Shown: one piece after another, positions 33,614 to 42,614 of the stretch
Layout of the letters: the number at the start of each line of letters is the position of its first letter
Numbering within the stretch: the stretch's first letter is position 1
From: Anaerolineae bacterium
Lineage (GTDB): Bacteria > Chloroflexota > Anaerolineae > Anaerolineales > Anaerolineaceae
NCBI GenBank assembly: GCA_013178095.1
Contig: JABLXK010000016.1
Coordinates: 1 to 64,000 of the forward strand
Direction: 5' to 3'
Length of the DNA stretch: 64,000 nucleotides
Made by a program: the position numbers and the translations under genes
The notes under the pieces: model-generated
What the model was told of the DNA's origin: nothing
Database searches by the model: none
What the model saw: the letters and a program-made list of their open reading frames with translations, nothing else

Positions 33614-34336
33614 TCACTGTGCCTTTCTCAATTCCAACCGGCTATAATTCCGTGCAGATTCAATTGGATTGGGAAGACCTTCCCAATCGCTGAGAACCTG
33701 GTTCACCAGGCGGCGGATTTGTTTTTGCTGCTTTTGCACCGGCTGGGTGGCATCAATCACGTGGAAATTGAACTCATCCGCCATCTTTTCATATTCCCCC
33801 AGGATACGAGTCTGGAAAAGGCGGAAGCTGGTGACTTTATTATCCGAGAGGTTCAGGTCCATACCAGCTTCGTAATATTTCAACTTGGCGCGCCCAAAAG
33901 TGATACGTTCCACTGCATCATCCAATGGCACACGGAAATACAGAACCAGATCGGGCTGAAAAGCGAAAGAATACAGGTTGCGCACCCAGGAGGGGTCCAC
34001 CCCGCGAGCCACATCGCGGGCAAAACCGGTGAAGGCATATCGATCCGCCAAAACGATCACGCCGGCTTTCAACATCGGCAGGAACTGATTTTCCCAACGG
34101 TTGGCAAAATCGGTAGCCTGGATGAGGCTGAAGGTGGTGGGGGTAAACGACTTCTCTTTTTTGCCCATACGCGTGGTGCTTTTCACCAATGGCGAGGAAT
34201 TCCATTCGCTGAAATAAACCGATTTGCCTTTTTCGAGCAGCCATTTATGGATTAGATCGATTTGAGTTGACTTGCCGCTGCCGTCGATGCCTTCCACGAC
34301 GATCAATTTGCCTTTGCATGGATTCTTAGCCAACAT
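33614..34336 (-). CDS. Thymidylate kinase-like protein (intact P-loop)
   Basis: A 240-residue P-loop kinase with Walker A EGIDGSGKSTQ (residues 15-25), ADRYAFTGFARDVARG near 112 and a lid-type region FGRAKLKYYEAGMDLNLSDN. The fold family phosphorylates dTMP or related nucleoside monophosphates. Sequence features shared with the next gene (YYEAGMD / YWEAGMD, FARDVARG / VARDVVRG, ATDFANRWENQ / ATDFADRLENQ) show recent paralogy. The context (phoU, CHAD, HD) suggests a specialised role, perhaps polyphosphate-dependent phosphoryl transfer; this is speculative. Confidence 0.82.
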   Translation of the reverse strand: MLAKNPCKGKLIVVEGIDGSGKSTQIDLIHKWLLEKGKSVYFSEWNSSPLVKSTTRMGKKEKSFTPTTFSLIQATDFANRWENQFLPMLKAGVIVLADRYAFTGFARDVARGVDPSWVRNLYSFAFQPDLVLYFRVPLDDAVERITFGRAKLKYYEAGMDLNLSDNKVTSFRLFQTRILGEYEKMADEFNFHVIDATQPVQKQQKQIRRLVNQVLSDWEGLPNPIESARNYSRLELRKAQ

Positions 34337-34357
34337 AGTTCATCCCTTTATTATTTA

Positions 34358-34392
34358 TAAAAAGAGCTTGATATGATGATTATATCAAGCCC
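34358..34392 (-). terminator. Terminator after phoU
   Basis: On the minus strand, GCTTGATAT and ATATCAAGC (9 bp) pair around a 7-nt loop, then TCTTTTT. It lies between phoU and the first kinase-like gene, so the distal four genes may be expressed only by readthrough or from their own promoter. Confidence 0.8.
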
Positions 34393-34431
34393 ATTTGTTG
34401 AAAAACCAAGACCCATTCTAAAAACCGGAAC

Positions 34432-35124
34432 CTAATCCTCTCCGTCCAGTTCATCCATTTCTTCATCACTGGCGCCCATTTCCATCATTTCGCCGGATTT
34501 AATGAAGACTGTGCGCTCACAGATGTTGATAACGCGGTCGGAAAACCTCTCCAGATCGTGGACGATCCACAACAATAAGCTGGCATCATCGATTGTGGCA
34601 GGGTTGGCGATCATCCCGTTGACGATGGTGCGATAGCATTTATTGAAAAGATTATCGACCTCATCATCCTCAGGCGGAATGGCTACGGCCATCTTGATAT
34701 CCTCTTTGACAAAAGCCGATAAAGAGCGATGCAGCATACCAACCGCCAATTCGCTCATTTTCTCGATATCGCGATAGGGAATGGGAATATCCACAATTCC
34801 CAACCGGACGGTATTGCGGGCGATGCCTTTGGCATAATCCCCCATGCGTTCCAATTCATTGGCAACCAACAACATGGCGGATAACAAGCGCAGATCGTGC
34901 GCAAGGGGCTGCTGGGTGGCCATCAGGATCAGGATGGCGTTTTCAATGGCGAACCTTTTATCGTTGATGTTCTGGTCATCTTCAATGATATTCTTTGCGT
35001 TTTGGACGTCACGATTTTTAAAGGCTGCCACCGAATCGAGGGCGGCTTGCTCCACCATGCTCCCCAAGAGCAAAATCTCATCCTGGATCTGTTTTATCTT
35101 CTTTTCAAATATTTCGCGTGCCAT
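34432..35124 (-). CDS. phoU: Phosphate signalling complex protein PhoU
   Basis: A 230-residue protein of two PhoU three-helix repeats (KIKQIQDEILLLGSMVEQAALDSVAAF, then LAVGMLHRSLSAFVKEDIKMAVAIPPEDDEVDNLFNKCYR). Family acidic metal-binding positions are present (ELERMGDYAKGIARN and DLERFSDRVINICERTVF). PhoU links the Pst transporter to the PhoR kinase and restrains Pho induction when phosphate is ample. It ends the pst gene run and is followed by a terminator. The acidic C-terminal tail (EMMEMGASDEEMDELDGED) is a mild peculiarity. Confidence 0.96.
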   Translation of the reverse strand: MAREIFEKKIKQIQDEILLLGSMVEQAALDSVAAFKNRDVQNAKNIIEDDQNINDKRFAIENAILILMATQQPLAHDLRLLSAMLLVANELERMGDYAKGIARNTVRLGIVDIPIPYRDIEKMSELAVGMLHRSLSAFVKEDIKMAVAIPPEDDEVDNLFNKCYRTIVNGMIANPATIDDASLLLWIVHDLERFSDRVINICERTVFIKSGEMMEMGASDEEMDELDGED

Positions 35125-35139
35125 GCATCACCTTTTTAC

Positions 35140-35928
35140 TTAGCCAAATCTACCCGAGATATATTGCTCGGTTAGTTCATTCTTCGGATTGGTGAAGATA
35201 TCTGTCGTCTTACCGGATTCTACCAGATAACCCGCGCGATTTTCTGCCATGTTAAAGAAGAGCGTGTAATCGGAGGCTCTGGCGGCTTGCTGCATATTAT
35301 GCGTCACTATAACTATAGTATATTTTTCTTTTAACTGTTGGATCAATTCTTCGATCTTCAGGGTAGCAATAGGATCCAGGGCTGAAGCCGGTTCATCCAT
35401 CAAGATCACTTCCGGCTCAACCGCCAACGCACGCGCGATACACAGCCGCTGCTGCTGGCCGCCGGAGAGAGCTAGCCCGGATTTATTCAGGTTATCTTTA
35501 ACTTCATCCCACAAGACGGCCTGTTTCAGGCTTTTTTCGACGATTTCCTCCAAAATGCGGCGATCGCGGATGCCATGCGCGCGCGGACCGAAAGCGATAT
35601 TTTCGAAAATCGTCTTTGGAAAAGGATTGGGGCGCTGGAAGACCATGCCGACCTGTTTGCGCAATTCAACCGGATCGATATCGAAGATATTCTTATCATC
35701 GAGGAGAATCCTGCCTTCTGTGCGAACTCCTGGAATCAACTCGTTCATGCGGTTGAAGGAGCGAATGAAAGTGCTCTTTCCACAACCAGAGGGACCGATG
35801 ATCGAGGTGATGCGGTTGCCGGGGATTTCAATGGTGATATGTTGGAGCGCCTGAAATTTTCCATAGAAGAGATTGAAATCTTCCACTCTGATCTTGGTTT
35901 TCCCGTTTTCGTTGATTTTTTCTGTCAT
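35140..35928 (-). CDS. pstB: Phosphate ABC transporter ATP-binding protein PstB
   Basis: A 262-residue ABC ATPase. Walker A is GPSGCGKST (residues 43-51), the PstB-typical [19 protein letters not shown] follows near 93, the signature LSGGQQQR is near 151, Walker [13 protein letters not shown] near 171, and the H-loop [18 protein letters not shown] near 207. It energises phosphate import through PstCA. The gene sits 2 bp from pstA and 15 bp from phoU. Confidence 0.98.
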   Translation of the reverse strand: MTEKINENGKTKIRVEDFNLFYGKFQALQHITIEIPGNRITSIIGPSGCGKSTFIRSFNRMNELIPGVRTEGRILLDDKNIFDIDPVELRKQVGMVFQRPNPFPKTIFENIAFGPRAHGIRDRRILEEIVEKSLKQAVLWDEVKDNLNKSGLALSGGQQQRLCIARALAVEPEVILMDEPASALDPIATLKIEELIQQLKEKYTIVIVTHNMQQAARASDYTLFFNMAENRAGYLVESGKTTDIFTNPKNELTEQYISGRFG

Positions 35929-35930
35929 TG

Positions 35931-36857
35931 TTATTTACCTGAAAACCTTTTATAAAAATGCCTTGAGGTGATGTTAATCGCGAGGTTCAAGCCAATAATA
36001 ATCAGTATAAGTATAGCCGATGTACCCAAGGCTTTGTCGAACGCGCGCGTTTCACTGGCCAGCATATAAACATGCAGCGCCATGGTACGGCCTGAGGACA
36101 GCAGATTTTTCGGAAGACGATAACTGCCGCCCAACGTAACCCAGAAAACCGCAGTTTCAGCGATGACACGGCCAACGCTCAGGACGATGCCGGTGATAAT
36201 GCCGGGCAGGGCAGAGGGGAGGATCACGCTGAAAATGGTCTGCCATTTGGTTGTACCTAGGGCCAGGCTGCCTTCGCGGTAGGATTGGGGAACGGTGAGC
36301 AGAGCTTCTTCGGTTGTGCGGATGATCAAAGGCAGCACCAGGCAAGCCCCGCTGAGACCGGCAGAAAGAAGGGAGAATTTTAACTTCATGTAAGACACAA
36401 AAACCGCAAAACCAAACAGCCCAAAAATGATGGAAGGGACTCCGGCCAGAATTTCAACACTGGTACGGATCAGGTTGACCAGAGCGGTGAGGAATCCCTT
36501 TTTCCCCGATAATTCAACGGCATACTCAACCATGTAGATCGCGGTCCCGATACCCAAGGGAGCAGCAATGGCGATGGTCAAGATCACCAGGTACAACGTT
36601 GTTACAATCGTGGTGGAAATTCCACCCTTGCCGGAAACACCTCCGGCGGGACGCGTGGTGAGGAACTCCAGATCGATCACTTTAAATCCGTTGCTGACCA
36701 CGTAATAAATGATCAGCAGCAAGACGGCAACCGCAAACAAACCAGCCAGCCAGATCAAAGCGAAGGCGATTTTCTGCGACAATTCACGGCGGCGCAGTTG
36801 TTTAGCCGAGTCAATGGCGGTAATCTTTTTCCGGGAAAGTTCGATATTTTTTATCAT
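35931..36857 (-). CDS. pstA: Phosphate ABC transporter permease PstA
   Basis: A 308-residue permease with six predicted membrane segments and the EAA-type loop ([32 protein letters not shown]) that contacts PstB. The N-terminal cytoplasmic region of about 30 residues precedes the first segment ([28 protein letters not shown]). It pairs with PstC to form the channel, and the two are separated by 13 bp. Confidence 0.96.
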   Translation of the reverse strand: MIKNIELSRKKITAIDSAKQLRRRELSQKIAFALIWLAGLFAVAVLLLIIYYVVSNGFKVIDLEFLTTRPAGGVSGKGGISTTIVTTLYLVILTIAIAAPLGIGTAIYMVEYAVELSGKKGFLTALVNLIRTSVEILAGVPSIIFGLFGFAVFVSYMKLKFSLLSAGLSGACLVLPLIIRTTEEALLTVPQSYREGSLALGTTKWQTIFSVILPSALPGIITGIVLSVGRVIAETAVFWVTLGGSYRLPKNLLSSGRTMALHVYMLASETRAFDKALGTSAILILIIIGLNLAINITSRHFYKRFSGK

Positions 36858-36870
36858 GTGGATCCACTCC

Positions 36871-38214
36871 TTAGGAAGGCTGCCTTTCGCGCATCACGAA
36901 GTGCGCCAAGCGGTTGATTCCCAGCAACAGGAGGAAAAGCAGCACGCCGGTGAAGAACAAAGCGCTGCGATGCACGTCGGCGGCATAATTGATTTCAACC
37001 GCGATATTTCCCGTGAGGGTGCGCGCCGTTGCCAGTAAAATGGTGAGCGGATTATCGTTCAAGGGAGTTGGGATGGCGATGGAGTTACCAATGACCATGA
37101 TCAGGGCCATGGTTTCACCCAGGGCACGGCCAATTCCCAAAATAATAGCAGCGATTATCCCGGAACGGGCAGCCGGCAGAATAACGGTAACGATGGTTTG
37201 CCAGTGGGTGGCGCCCATAGCCAGGGAAGCGTCGCGATAGGAATCCGGAACTGCACGAATGGCATCTTCCGCCACACTGGTGATGGTCGGGAGGATCATG
37301 ATCGCCAGGATAATGGAGGCATTCAGGATGCCAAAACCGCTGTTGCCATCGATCTCGATATTGCGGATCATAGGCGCTAATACCACCACGCCAAATAAAC
37401 CGAAAATTACCGAGGGTATGCCGGCCAGCAACTCCACCGCCGGACGGATGATCTCGCGGACGAGTGGAGGAGCAACCTCGGCTAACAGAATCGCCGTCAG
37501 AATGGCTAATGGAACACCCAGAATGACCGCGCCAAGCGTGCTATACAACGATCCCAGAATCATGGGTACCAAACCGAACTGGCCGACCTGGTCACCGGTA
37601 GAAGTTCCCGGACGCCAAACCGTTCCGGTGAGCAACTCACCCAGCCCGATATTTTCGAGAGCTTCGGAAGATTCCAGGAAGGTAAAGACAAAAATCAAAA
37701 TCACCACCAGGATGGAAGTTGTGGCAATAATCACCAGCAGCTTTTTAATGAATTGATCCATGACAAACCGCTGACGATCGCTCTGAGCGAAACATTCATC
37801 CATCTCCCGCAGTCCGTATATCAGGATCAAAGGGATGGCGATATTCTCCAGGAGCGCCAACAAGGATTGACCCAGTGCCCGGATAATTTCAGCTAACGGG
37901 GTGATCTTTTCTCCGGCGAAAACCGCAGTTGAAAAAGAAAAGACCGCGGAGATGCAAAAGAAACCAATCAACATAACCACAATAAGATTGGTTATCGTTT
38001 TTGCCCAGTTTTTATAGAACCAAAAACCGGCAGCCAAAGCAGCGGATGAGAGCGCGCCAATAATGCCGAGAATCATTTGAAATAAAGCTGAAGGAATCAG
38101 CTCATACGAAACAAGCCCGAAAAACCTGCCGGGACCTGCCAATAAACAAAAAAGCGAAAGCCCGAACAAAAAGGCTGAGAGAACTCGAAGGGAAGTTTTT
38201 TTATAATTGCTCAC
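36871..38214 (-). CDS. pstC: Phosphate ABC transporter permease PstC with extra N-terminal membrane domain
   Basis: A 447-residue permease. Residues 150-447 are ordinary PstC (EAA loop DSYRDASLAMGATHWQTIVTVILPAARSGIIAAI near residue 333). Residues 1-150 are an extension with about four hydrophobic segments (VLSAFLFGLSLFCLLAG, ALFQMILGIIGALSSAALAAGFWFY, LIVVMLIGFFCISAVFSF and LLALLENIAIPLILIYGL). PstC proteins usually have about 300 residues, so a membrane domain has been added. A weak hairpin separates pstS from this gene. Function in phosphate import is certain; the role of the extension is not. Confidence 0.94.
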   Translation of the reverse strand: MSNYKKTSLRVLSAFLFGLSLFCLLAGPGRFFGLVSYELIPSALFQMILGIIGALSSAALAAGFWFYKNWAKTITNLIVVMLIGFFCISAVFSFSTAVFAGEKITPLAEIIRALGQSLLALLENIAIPLILIYGLREMDECFAQSDRQRFVMDQFIKKLLVIIATTSILVVILIFVFTFLESSEALENIGLGELLTGTVWRPGTSTGDQVGQFGLVPMILGSLYSTLGAVILGVPLAILTAILLAEVAPPLVREIIRPAVELLAGIPSVIFGLFGVVVLAPMIRNIEIDGNSGFGILNASIILAIMILPTITSVAEDAIRAVPDSYRDASLAMGATHWQTIVTVILPAARSGIIAAIILGIGRALGETMALIMVIGNSIAIPTPLNDNPLTILLATARTLTGNIAVEINYAADVHRSALFFTGVLLFLLLLGINRLAHFVMRERQPS

Positions 38215-38237
38215 GAGACAATCCCACTGATTAATTC

Positions 38238-38267
38238 AAGGGGCACTTCGATTGTGAAGCGCCCCTT
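38238..38267 (-). terminator. Hairpin between pstS and pstC (attenuator or processing site)
   Basis: Arms of 12 nt (38238-38249 and 38256-38267, one mismatch) surround a 6-nt loop with a GC-rich core and no long T-run. In pst operons a hairpin here typically allows more pstS than pstCAB product; the same role is likely but inferred. Confidence 0.65.
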
Positions 38268-38286
38268 CCCAAATTTGCTTGAATAA

Positions 38287-39210
38287 TTAGTCTACGGTGA
38301 TGTAATCTTCGGCAACGATCGCCTGTCCATCCGCACCCAGGACGAAATCAAGGAAAGCCTGGGATAATTCGGAGGGAGCGCCGTTGGTGAGCATATTGAA
38401 CGGGCGGTAGATCGGGTAGGTGCCGTTCTTGACATCTTCAACGGTCGGCTCGACGCCATCGATAGCGAGCGCTCTGACGGAATCATCCAGGAAACCGAAG
38501 GAAAGGTATCCAATGGAGTTGGGGGTGGTGGCAACCACGGTCAACAACTGGCCGTTGGATTGCTGCAGCAAGGCGGAATCGACGATGGGTTTGATTTGCT
38601 TTTCGCCATTGGCATCCTTGTATTCGAGGACCAATTCTTCGAAAGCGCCGCGCGTACCGGAACCCTCTTCGCGGGAAACAACGGTGATAGGAGCATCGGG
38701 GCCGCCAACTTCGGAGAAGTTGGTAACTTCACCGGCGAAGATCGCCTGGACCTGGTCCTTGGTCAGACTGGTCAGTTCTACATCGGGGTTCACGATAACC
38801 GCAATACCGTCATACGCGATGGTGAAAACCTGCAGGTTGGGATATTGCTCCATTTCAGAATCTTTGATTGCGCGGGAAGCATTGCCGATATCGACCGTGC
38901 CGTCTCCAGCGGAGGTGACACCAACGCTGGTACCGCCGCCCTGGATGTCGATGGAGACTTCGGGATTGGCAGCCATGAAGGCATTGGCTAATTCCTCAGC
39001 TAAAGGCTGAACAGAGGTCGAGCCGGCGAGCTGCAACTGGCCGGAGAGCGCGGGCGCAACGGCGGGGGCTTCGGTGGGGGCGGCTTCTTCAGCGGGAGCA
39101 GCGGCCTCTGCCGGGGCTGCTTCGGCTGTGGGGGCTGCCTGCTGGCAAGCGGTGAAGAGCATTACACTTGCAAGCACGACAGCGGACAAAACGAACACTT
39201 TACTTTTCAT
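38287..39210 (-). CDS. pstS: Phosphate-binding lipoprotein PstS
   Basis: A 307-residue periplasmic/surface phosphate-binding protein. Signal peptide with lipobox LFTACQQ (Cys22), an Ala/Glu/Pro-rich linker to about residue 60, then the binding domain (LAGSTSVQPLAEELANAF, GGGTSVGVTSAGDGTVDIGNASR, SREEGSGTRGAFEEL). The STS and SGTR phosphate-contact motifs are conserved. The ATG follows AGGAG 8 bp upstream, behind the Pho box at 39260-39298. Confidence 0.97.
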   Translation of the reverse strand: MKSKVFVLSAVVLASVMLFTACQQAAPTAEAAPAEAAAPAEEAAPTEAPAVAPALSGQLQLAGSTSVQPLAEELANAFMAANPEVSIDIQGGGTSVGVTSAGDGTVDIGNASRAIKDSEMEQYPNLQVFTIAYDGIAVIVNPDVELTSLTKDQVQAIFAGEVTNFSEVGGPDAPITVVSREEGSGTRGAFEELVLEYKDANGEKQIKPIVDSALLQQSNGQLLTVVATTPNSIGYLSFGFLDDSVRALAIDGVEPTVEDVKNGTYPIYRPFNMLTNGAPSELSQAFLDFVLGADGQAIVAEDYITVD

Positions 39211-39259
39211 CTTTTTTCTCCTGAGTATTTTAGATACAACCTGTATACTATCAAGTGAA

Positions 39260-39298
39260 AATTAACAGGAATGAGAAGAGATGTTAAGAAAAGGTTAA
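39260..39298 (-). promoter_or_regulatory. Pho box of four 11-bp-spaced repeats upstream of pstS
   Basis: Read on the minus strand, TTAACC, TTAACA, TCTCAT and TTAATT start at 11-bp intervals (39298, 39287, 39276, 39265). This is the direct-repeat arrangement bound by PhoB/PhoP dimers. A TAGTAT/TATACA -10-like sequence lies about 10-15 bp downstream (39240-39252) with no good -35, as expected for an activator-dependent promoter. Confidence 0.8.
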
Positions 39299-39318
39299 AG
39301 GATATTTAATAAATCCCG

Positions 39319-40683
39319 TTATCGGGTTATGGGAATGCTGAAAAAGAACGTGCTGCCTTGCCCAACCTGACTTTCCGCCCAAATCCGGCCGCCATGGGCT
39401 TCGACCAGATGCCTTGAAATTGACAGGCCCAGCCCAGTCCCGCTTTCAGAACGCGAGCGGTCGGATTTATAGAAGCGTTCGAAGATGCGTTCCAAATCGC
39501 GGGGCTGGATGCCGATTCCCGTATCACGGACGCTGAAAACCACCTGACCGGTTTCCTGAATAGCTGCAAGCTCAACGCTGCCTCCGGGCGGCGTGAATTT
39601 AATGGCATTGTGCAGCAAGTTAACCAATACGCGTTCGAGGCGGGATTTATCGATAAAAATGCGCGGTAAAGCAGGCGAACAAGAGCGGGCGAGAGACAGA
39701 CCAGCGCGCTGCGCCTGGAGCGCCATGCGATCGGCCGCGGAATCGATCAACCCAGCGGGCTCGACCCAGCTTTTTTCCAATGGCACGAGGCCGGATTCGA
39801 TCCTGGAGAGTTCCAGAAGTTCCTCCACCATTTGGTTGAGGTTATCGATTTCCGCAGCCATGCGGTTTAGAAATTTTTGAGCTTCCTGCGGGTCTTCCTC
39901 CAATAGATTATCCTGGAGCGTTTCCGTGATCAATTTCAGGGAGGTGAGGGGGGTGCGGAGTTCGTGCGAAACGTTGCTGACAAAATCGCGGCGGATGATT
40001 TCCAGCTGGCGGATGCGGGTGAGATCCTGCATGAGGAACAGGATGCTACCGGGCATTTCGCGGTCGAGAGGGGTGGCGATACAGCGGATGTAGTTTTTAT
40101 AGGCTGTTTCAAAACTATCCATCTGGGGGCTGTGTGCGGCCAGGGTCTTTTCGAGCAATTCATTCATTTTAAAATGGCGGATGACTTCAACCAGCGAATG
40201 CCCGAGGGCGTCCTGGCTCGACACGTTAAAGATCGCGCAGGCGGATGGATTGATGAGGCTGACGTTGCCCTGCCCATCGACCACCAGAATGCCGTCGTTC
40301 ATGTTGCTCAGGATGGAGGAATAGACTGCTTTTTCAGCGTCGAAGATTTCGCGATCTTTTTTCAGCGCTAACAGCGTATCGAGAACTTCTTTATACACAA
40401 GTTGCAACTCAGGCGGCATCCAGCGGGTTTTATAAAAAAGCTGCGACAGAATTTGCGGTTCATGGATGTTTTTTTTAAGCGCTTCCAGCGGCTGGGTATA
40501 CAGACGGCTGATGGCGAAAGCAAGTATCATAAACAGCAAGGCCGCTATGGAAAAACCCAGCGGGTTTTCACGCACAAGCGTCTTTAATACCAGTACTCCA
40601 CCGAATTCCGGCAAAAGGAAATAGAGGACCAACCAAGGGATCAGAGTAATGACCAGAATGCGCCAGAACAACGAGTTGCGCAT
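39319..40683 (-). CDS. phoR: Phosphate regulon sensor histidine kinase PhoR
   Basis: A 454-residue kinase. Two N-terminal membrane segments (ILVITLIPWLVLYFLLP; FSIAALLFMILAFAISRLY) are followed by a linker, a PAS domain (ILSNMNDGILVVDGQGNVSLINPSACAIF near residue 115), the HisKA box (FVSNVSHELRTPLTSLKL near 237; His is the phosphorylation site) and a HATPase domain with NLLHNAIKF, DTGIGIQ and GTGLGLSISRHLV. The gap to phoB is 6 bp. The short periplasmic loop fits PhoR-type kinases that sense through Pst/PhoU rather than a ligand. Confidence 0.93.
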   Translation of the reverse strand: MRNSLFWRILVITLIPWLVLYFLLPEFGGVLVLKTLVRENPLGFSIAALLFMILAFAISRLYTQPLEALKKNIHEPQILSQLFYKTRWMPPELQLVYKEVLDTLLALKKDREIFDAEKAVYSSILSNMNDGILVVDGQGNVSLINPSACAIFNVSSQDALGHSLVEVIRHFKMNELLEKTLAAHSPQMDSFETAYKNYIRCIATPLDREMPGSILFLMQDLTRIRQLEIIRRDFVSNVSHELRTPLTSLKLITETLQDNLLEEDPQEAQKFLNRMAAEIDNLNQMVEELLELSRIESGLVPLEKSWVEPAGLIDSAADRMALQAQRAGLSLARSCSPALPRIFIDKSRLERVLVNLLHNAIKFTPPGGSVELAAIQETGQVVFSVRDTGIGIQPRDLERIFERFYKSDRSRSESGTGLGLSISRHLVEAHGGRIWAESQVGQGSTFFFSIPITR

Positions 40684-40689
40684 GCGTTT

Positions 40690-41391
40690 TTAACCCTCAA
40701 AGCGGTAACCAGCGCTGCGGCTGGTAACGATCCTTTGCGGTTTGGCAGGGTCGGATTCGATTTTTTCGCGCAGCCAACGCACGTGCACATCCACTGTGCG
40801 GCTGTCGCCGAAATAATCCCATCCCCATACTTTTTCGAGGATCAATTCGCGCGAAAGCACCTGACCGCGATGCTGGCCAAGAAAGAGGAGCAGGTCGTAT
40901 TCTTTGGGTTTGAGGTTGAGGGGTTGGCTATCCAGGGTGACCTCGCGGCGGTTTTCATCGATCACCAAATTTCCGAAAGTCAGCACCTTGCGGCCGGGAG
41001 CTTCGTCGACGCTGAGATTCTGCATGATCTTGGCACGCCGCAACAAAGCCTTGATGCGGGCGATCAGTTCCCGCATGGAAAAAGGTTTGGTCAGGTAATC
41101 GTCCGCACCAACCTCGAGACCGACCACGCGGTCGATTTCATCATCGCGGGCAGTGAGCATCAGAATAGGGACGAGCATATCTTTGCGAAGGATCTTGCAG
41201 ACCTCGAAGCCATCCATTCCCGGAAGCATGATATCCAACATGATCAGGTCGGGCTGGTATTGACGCGCCTTATCGATGGCAGAAGGCCCATCATTGGCGC
41301 ATTCCACCAGATAACCCTGCTTCTTCAGGTTATAAGCCAGCGTTTCCTGAAGGGTCAATTCGTCTTCAACAACCAGTATTTTTTCTGCCAT
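40690..41391 (-). CDS. phoB: Phosphate regulon response regulator PhoB
   Basis: A 233-residue OmpR/PhoB-type regulator. The receiver has DE near 10, the phosphoacceptor in [13 protein letters not shown] (Asp near 53) and the Lys in [22 protein letters not shown]. The C-terminal winged helix ends with [36 protein letters not shown]. The ATG at 41391 is chosen over an in-frame TTG nine bases upstream. The gene begins inside the 3' end of the glycosyltransferase gene (26-bp overlap), so its translation may be coupled to it. Confidence 0.94.
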   Translation of the reverse strand: MAEKILVVEDELTLQETLAYNLKKQGYLVECANDGPSAIDKARQYQPDLIMLDIMLPGMDGFEVCKILRKDMLVPILMLTARDDEIDRVVGLEVGADDYLTKPFSMRELIARIKALLRRAKIMQNLSVDEAPGRKVLTFGNLVIDENRREVTLDSQPLNLKPKEYDLLLFLGQHRGQVLSRELILEKVWGWDYFGDSRTVDVHVRWLREKIESDPAKPQRIVTSRSAGYRFEG

Positions 41392-42595
41392 GGGTATCAA
41401 CCAAATCTTCGACCGCCTTAATAAAATTCCCGGCTATTTGGGCGCGATCGAAATGCATCTCCAAATAGCGGCGTCCATTCACACCCATACCGCGAGCGGC
41501 AGCGGGGTCACGATACAGCTTAAGTATAGCCTCACTCATTTTTTGCGGATCACCGGGTTGGCAGAATAACCCGCAATGGGCGGCTTCCAGTACCTCGCGA
41601 ATAACCCCGTCAATGGCCAAAACAACCGGTTTTGCGCAAGCCATGTAATCGAATACCTTGTTCGGGTAGGTGGTTTTGTACATATCCACCGGTTTCAAAA
41701 TGGCAATGCAGGCGTCCGCGGCGCCAATCACGGCGGGCATTTCGGTTTTAGGCAGGGAAGCGCGGAACTCGAGGTTTTTCAAGCACATTTTTTCTGCTCT
41801 TTCCTGCAAGAAAGGTTTTTCCTTGCCATCGCCGAGAAGGACAAAATGAATCGCCGGCGTGTTTTCGAGCAATCTGGCGGCTTGCAGGACCACGTCCAGG
41901 TCATTCGACATGCCGAGCGCGCCGGTATAGAGGAGCACGTACTTCCCCTGCCATTCCGGAAAAGCGGCGCGGCAGTTGTCAGGCTGGACGTTAAAAAAGG
42001 CCGGATCAGCGCCATTGGGGACGAGGAGGAGATTCCGGCCGCCTTTCGATTGAACATGCGGGATGAAGCCGGGGGAATTGACCACGATACGGTCGGCGTG
42101 GGAATACAGAAACTGCTCGAGCCAGAGCGACAACCGGATGAGCGCTCCATTCCGCAGAACACCCACCGCGATGGCGAAAGCCGGCCAAAGATCGCGCACT
42201 TCCAGGATAAAGGGTTTGCGTTTGAGCCGGGCCACCAGCCACCCCGTGAAACTTTGGAAGATAGGCGGAGTGGTGCCCCAAACCACGTCGACATTGCGGA
42301 TAGCCAACGCTTTAAAAAATGAAGAAATCATAAAAGAAATAAAACTAAAAACGCGATGGATAAAACTCCTGTGCAGAGCCGGGTAGGTATACACCCGGTA
42401 GATATCAATGGCACCATTGGCATCATGGGTCACTTTGGCATTTTTCTCCGATCGCCCGGTCAGATAGCTGACCGGGGAGGCAATGATGCTGACGTGGTGA
42501 CCGGAGGCGGCAAAAAAGCGCGCCAGCTCGTGATGGCGGGTGCCGCCGGGTTCATCCAAAGCCGCAAATGCCTGGTGTATGAGCAAGATATGCAT
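41366..42595 (-). CDS. Glycosyltransferase family 4, WbuB/WcaI-like
   Basis: A 409-residue GT-B glycosyltransferase. The N-terminal domain starts [39 protein letters not shown] and contains [16 protein letters not shown] near 140. The C-terminal nucleotide-sugar domain has [23 protein letters not shown] near 220 and the retaining EX7E-like region around [30 protein letters not shown]. It follows the heparinase-like and bi-domain oxidoreductase genes on the same strand. The trio is typical of exopolysaccharide or lipooligosaccharide clusters. It overlaps phoB at its 3' end. Confidence 0.88.
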   Translation of the reverse strand: MHILLIHQAFAALDEPGGTRHHELARFFAASGHHVSIIASPVSYLTGRSEKNAKVTHDANGAIDIYRVYTYPALHRSFIHRVFSFISFMISSFFKALAIRNVDVVWGTTPPIFQSFTGWLVARLKRKPFILEVRDLWPAFAIAVGVLRNGALIRLSLWLEQFLYSHADRIVVNSPGFIPHVQSKGGRNLLLVPNGADPAFFNVQPDNCRAAFPEWQGKYVLLYTGALGMSNDLDVVLQAARLLENTPAIHFVLLGDGKEKPFLQERAEKMCLKNLEFRASLPKTEMPAVIGAADACIAILKPVDMYKTTYPNKVFDYMACAKPVVLAIDGVIREVLEAAHCGLFCQPGDPQKMSEAILKLYRDPAAARGMGVNGRRYLEMHFDRAQIAGNFIKAVEDLVDTHGRKNTGC

Positions 42596-42614
42596 GACTT
42601 GATTTTAACCGGAA

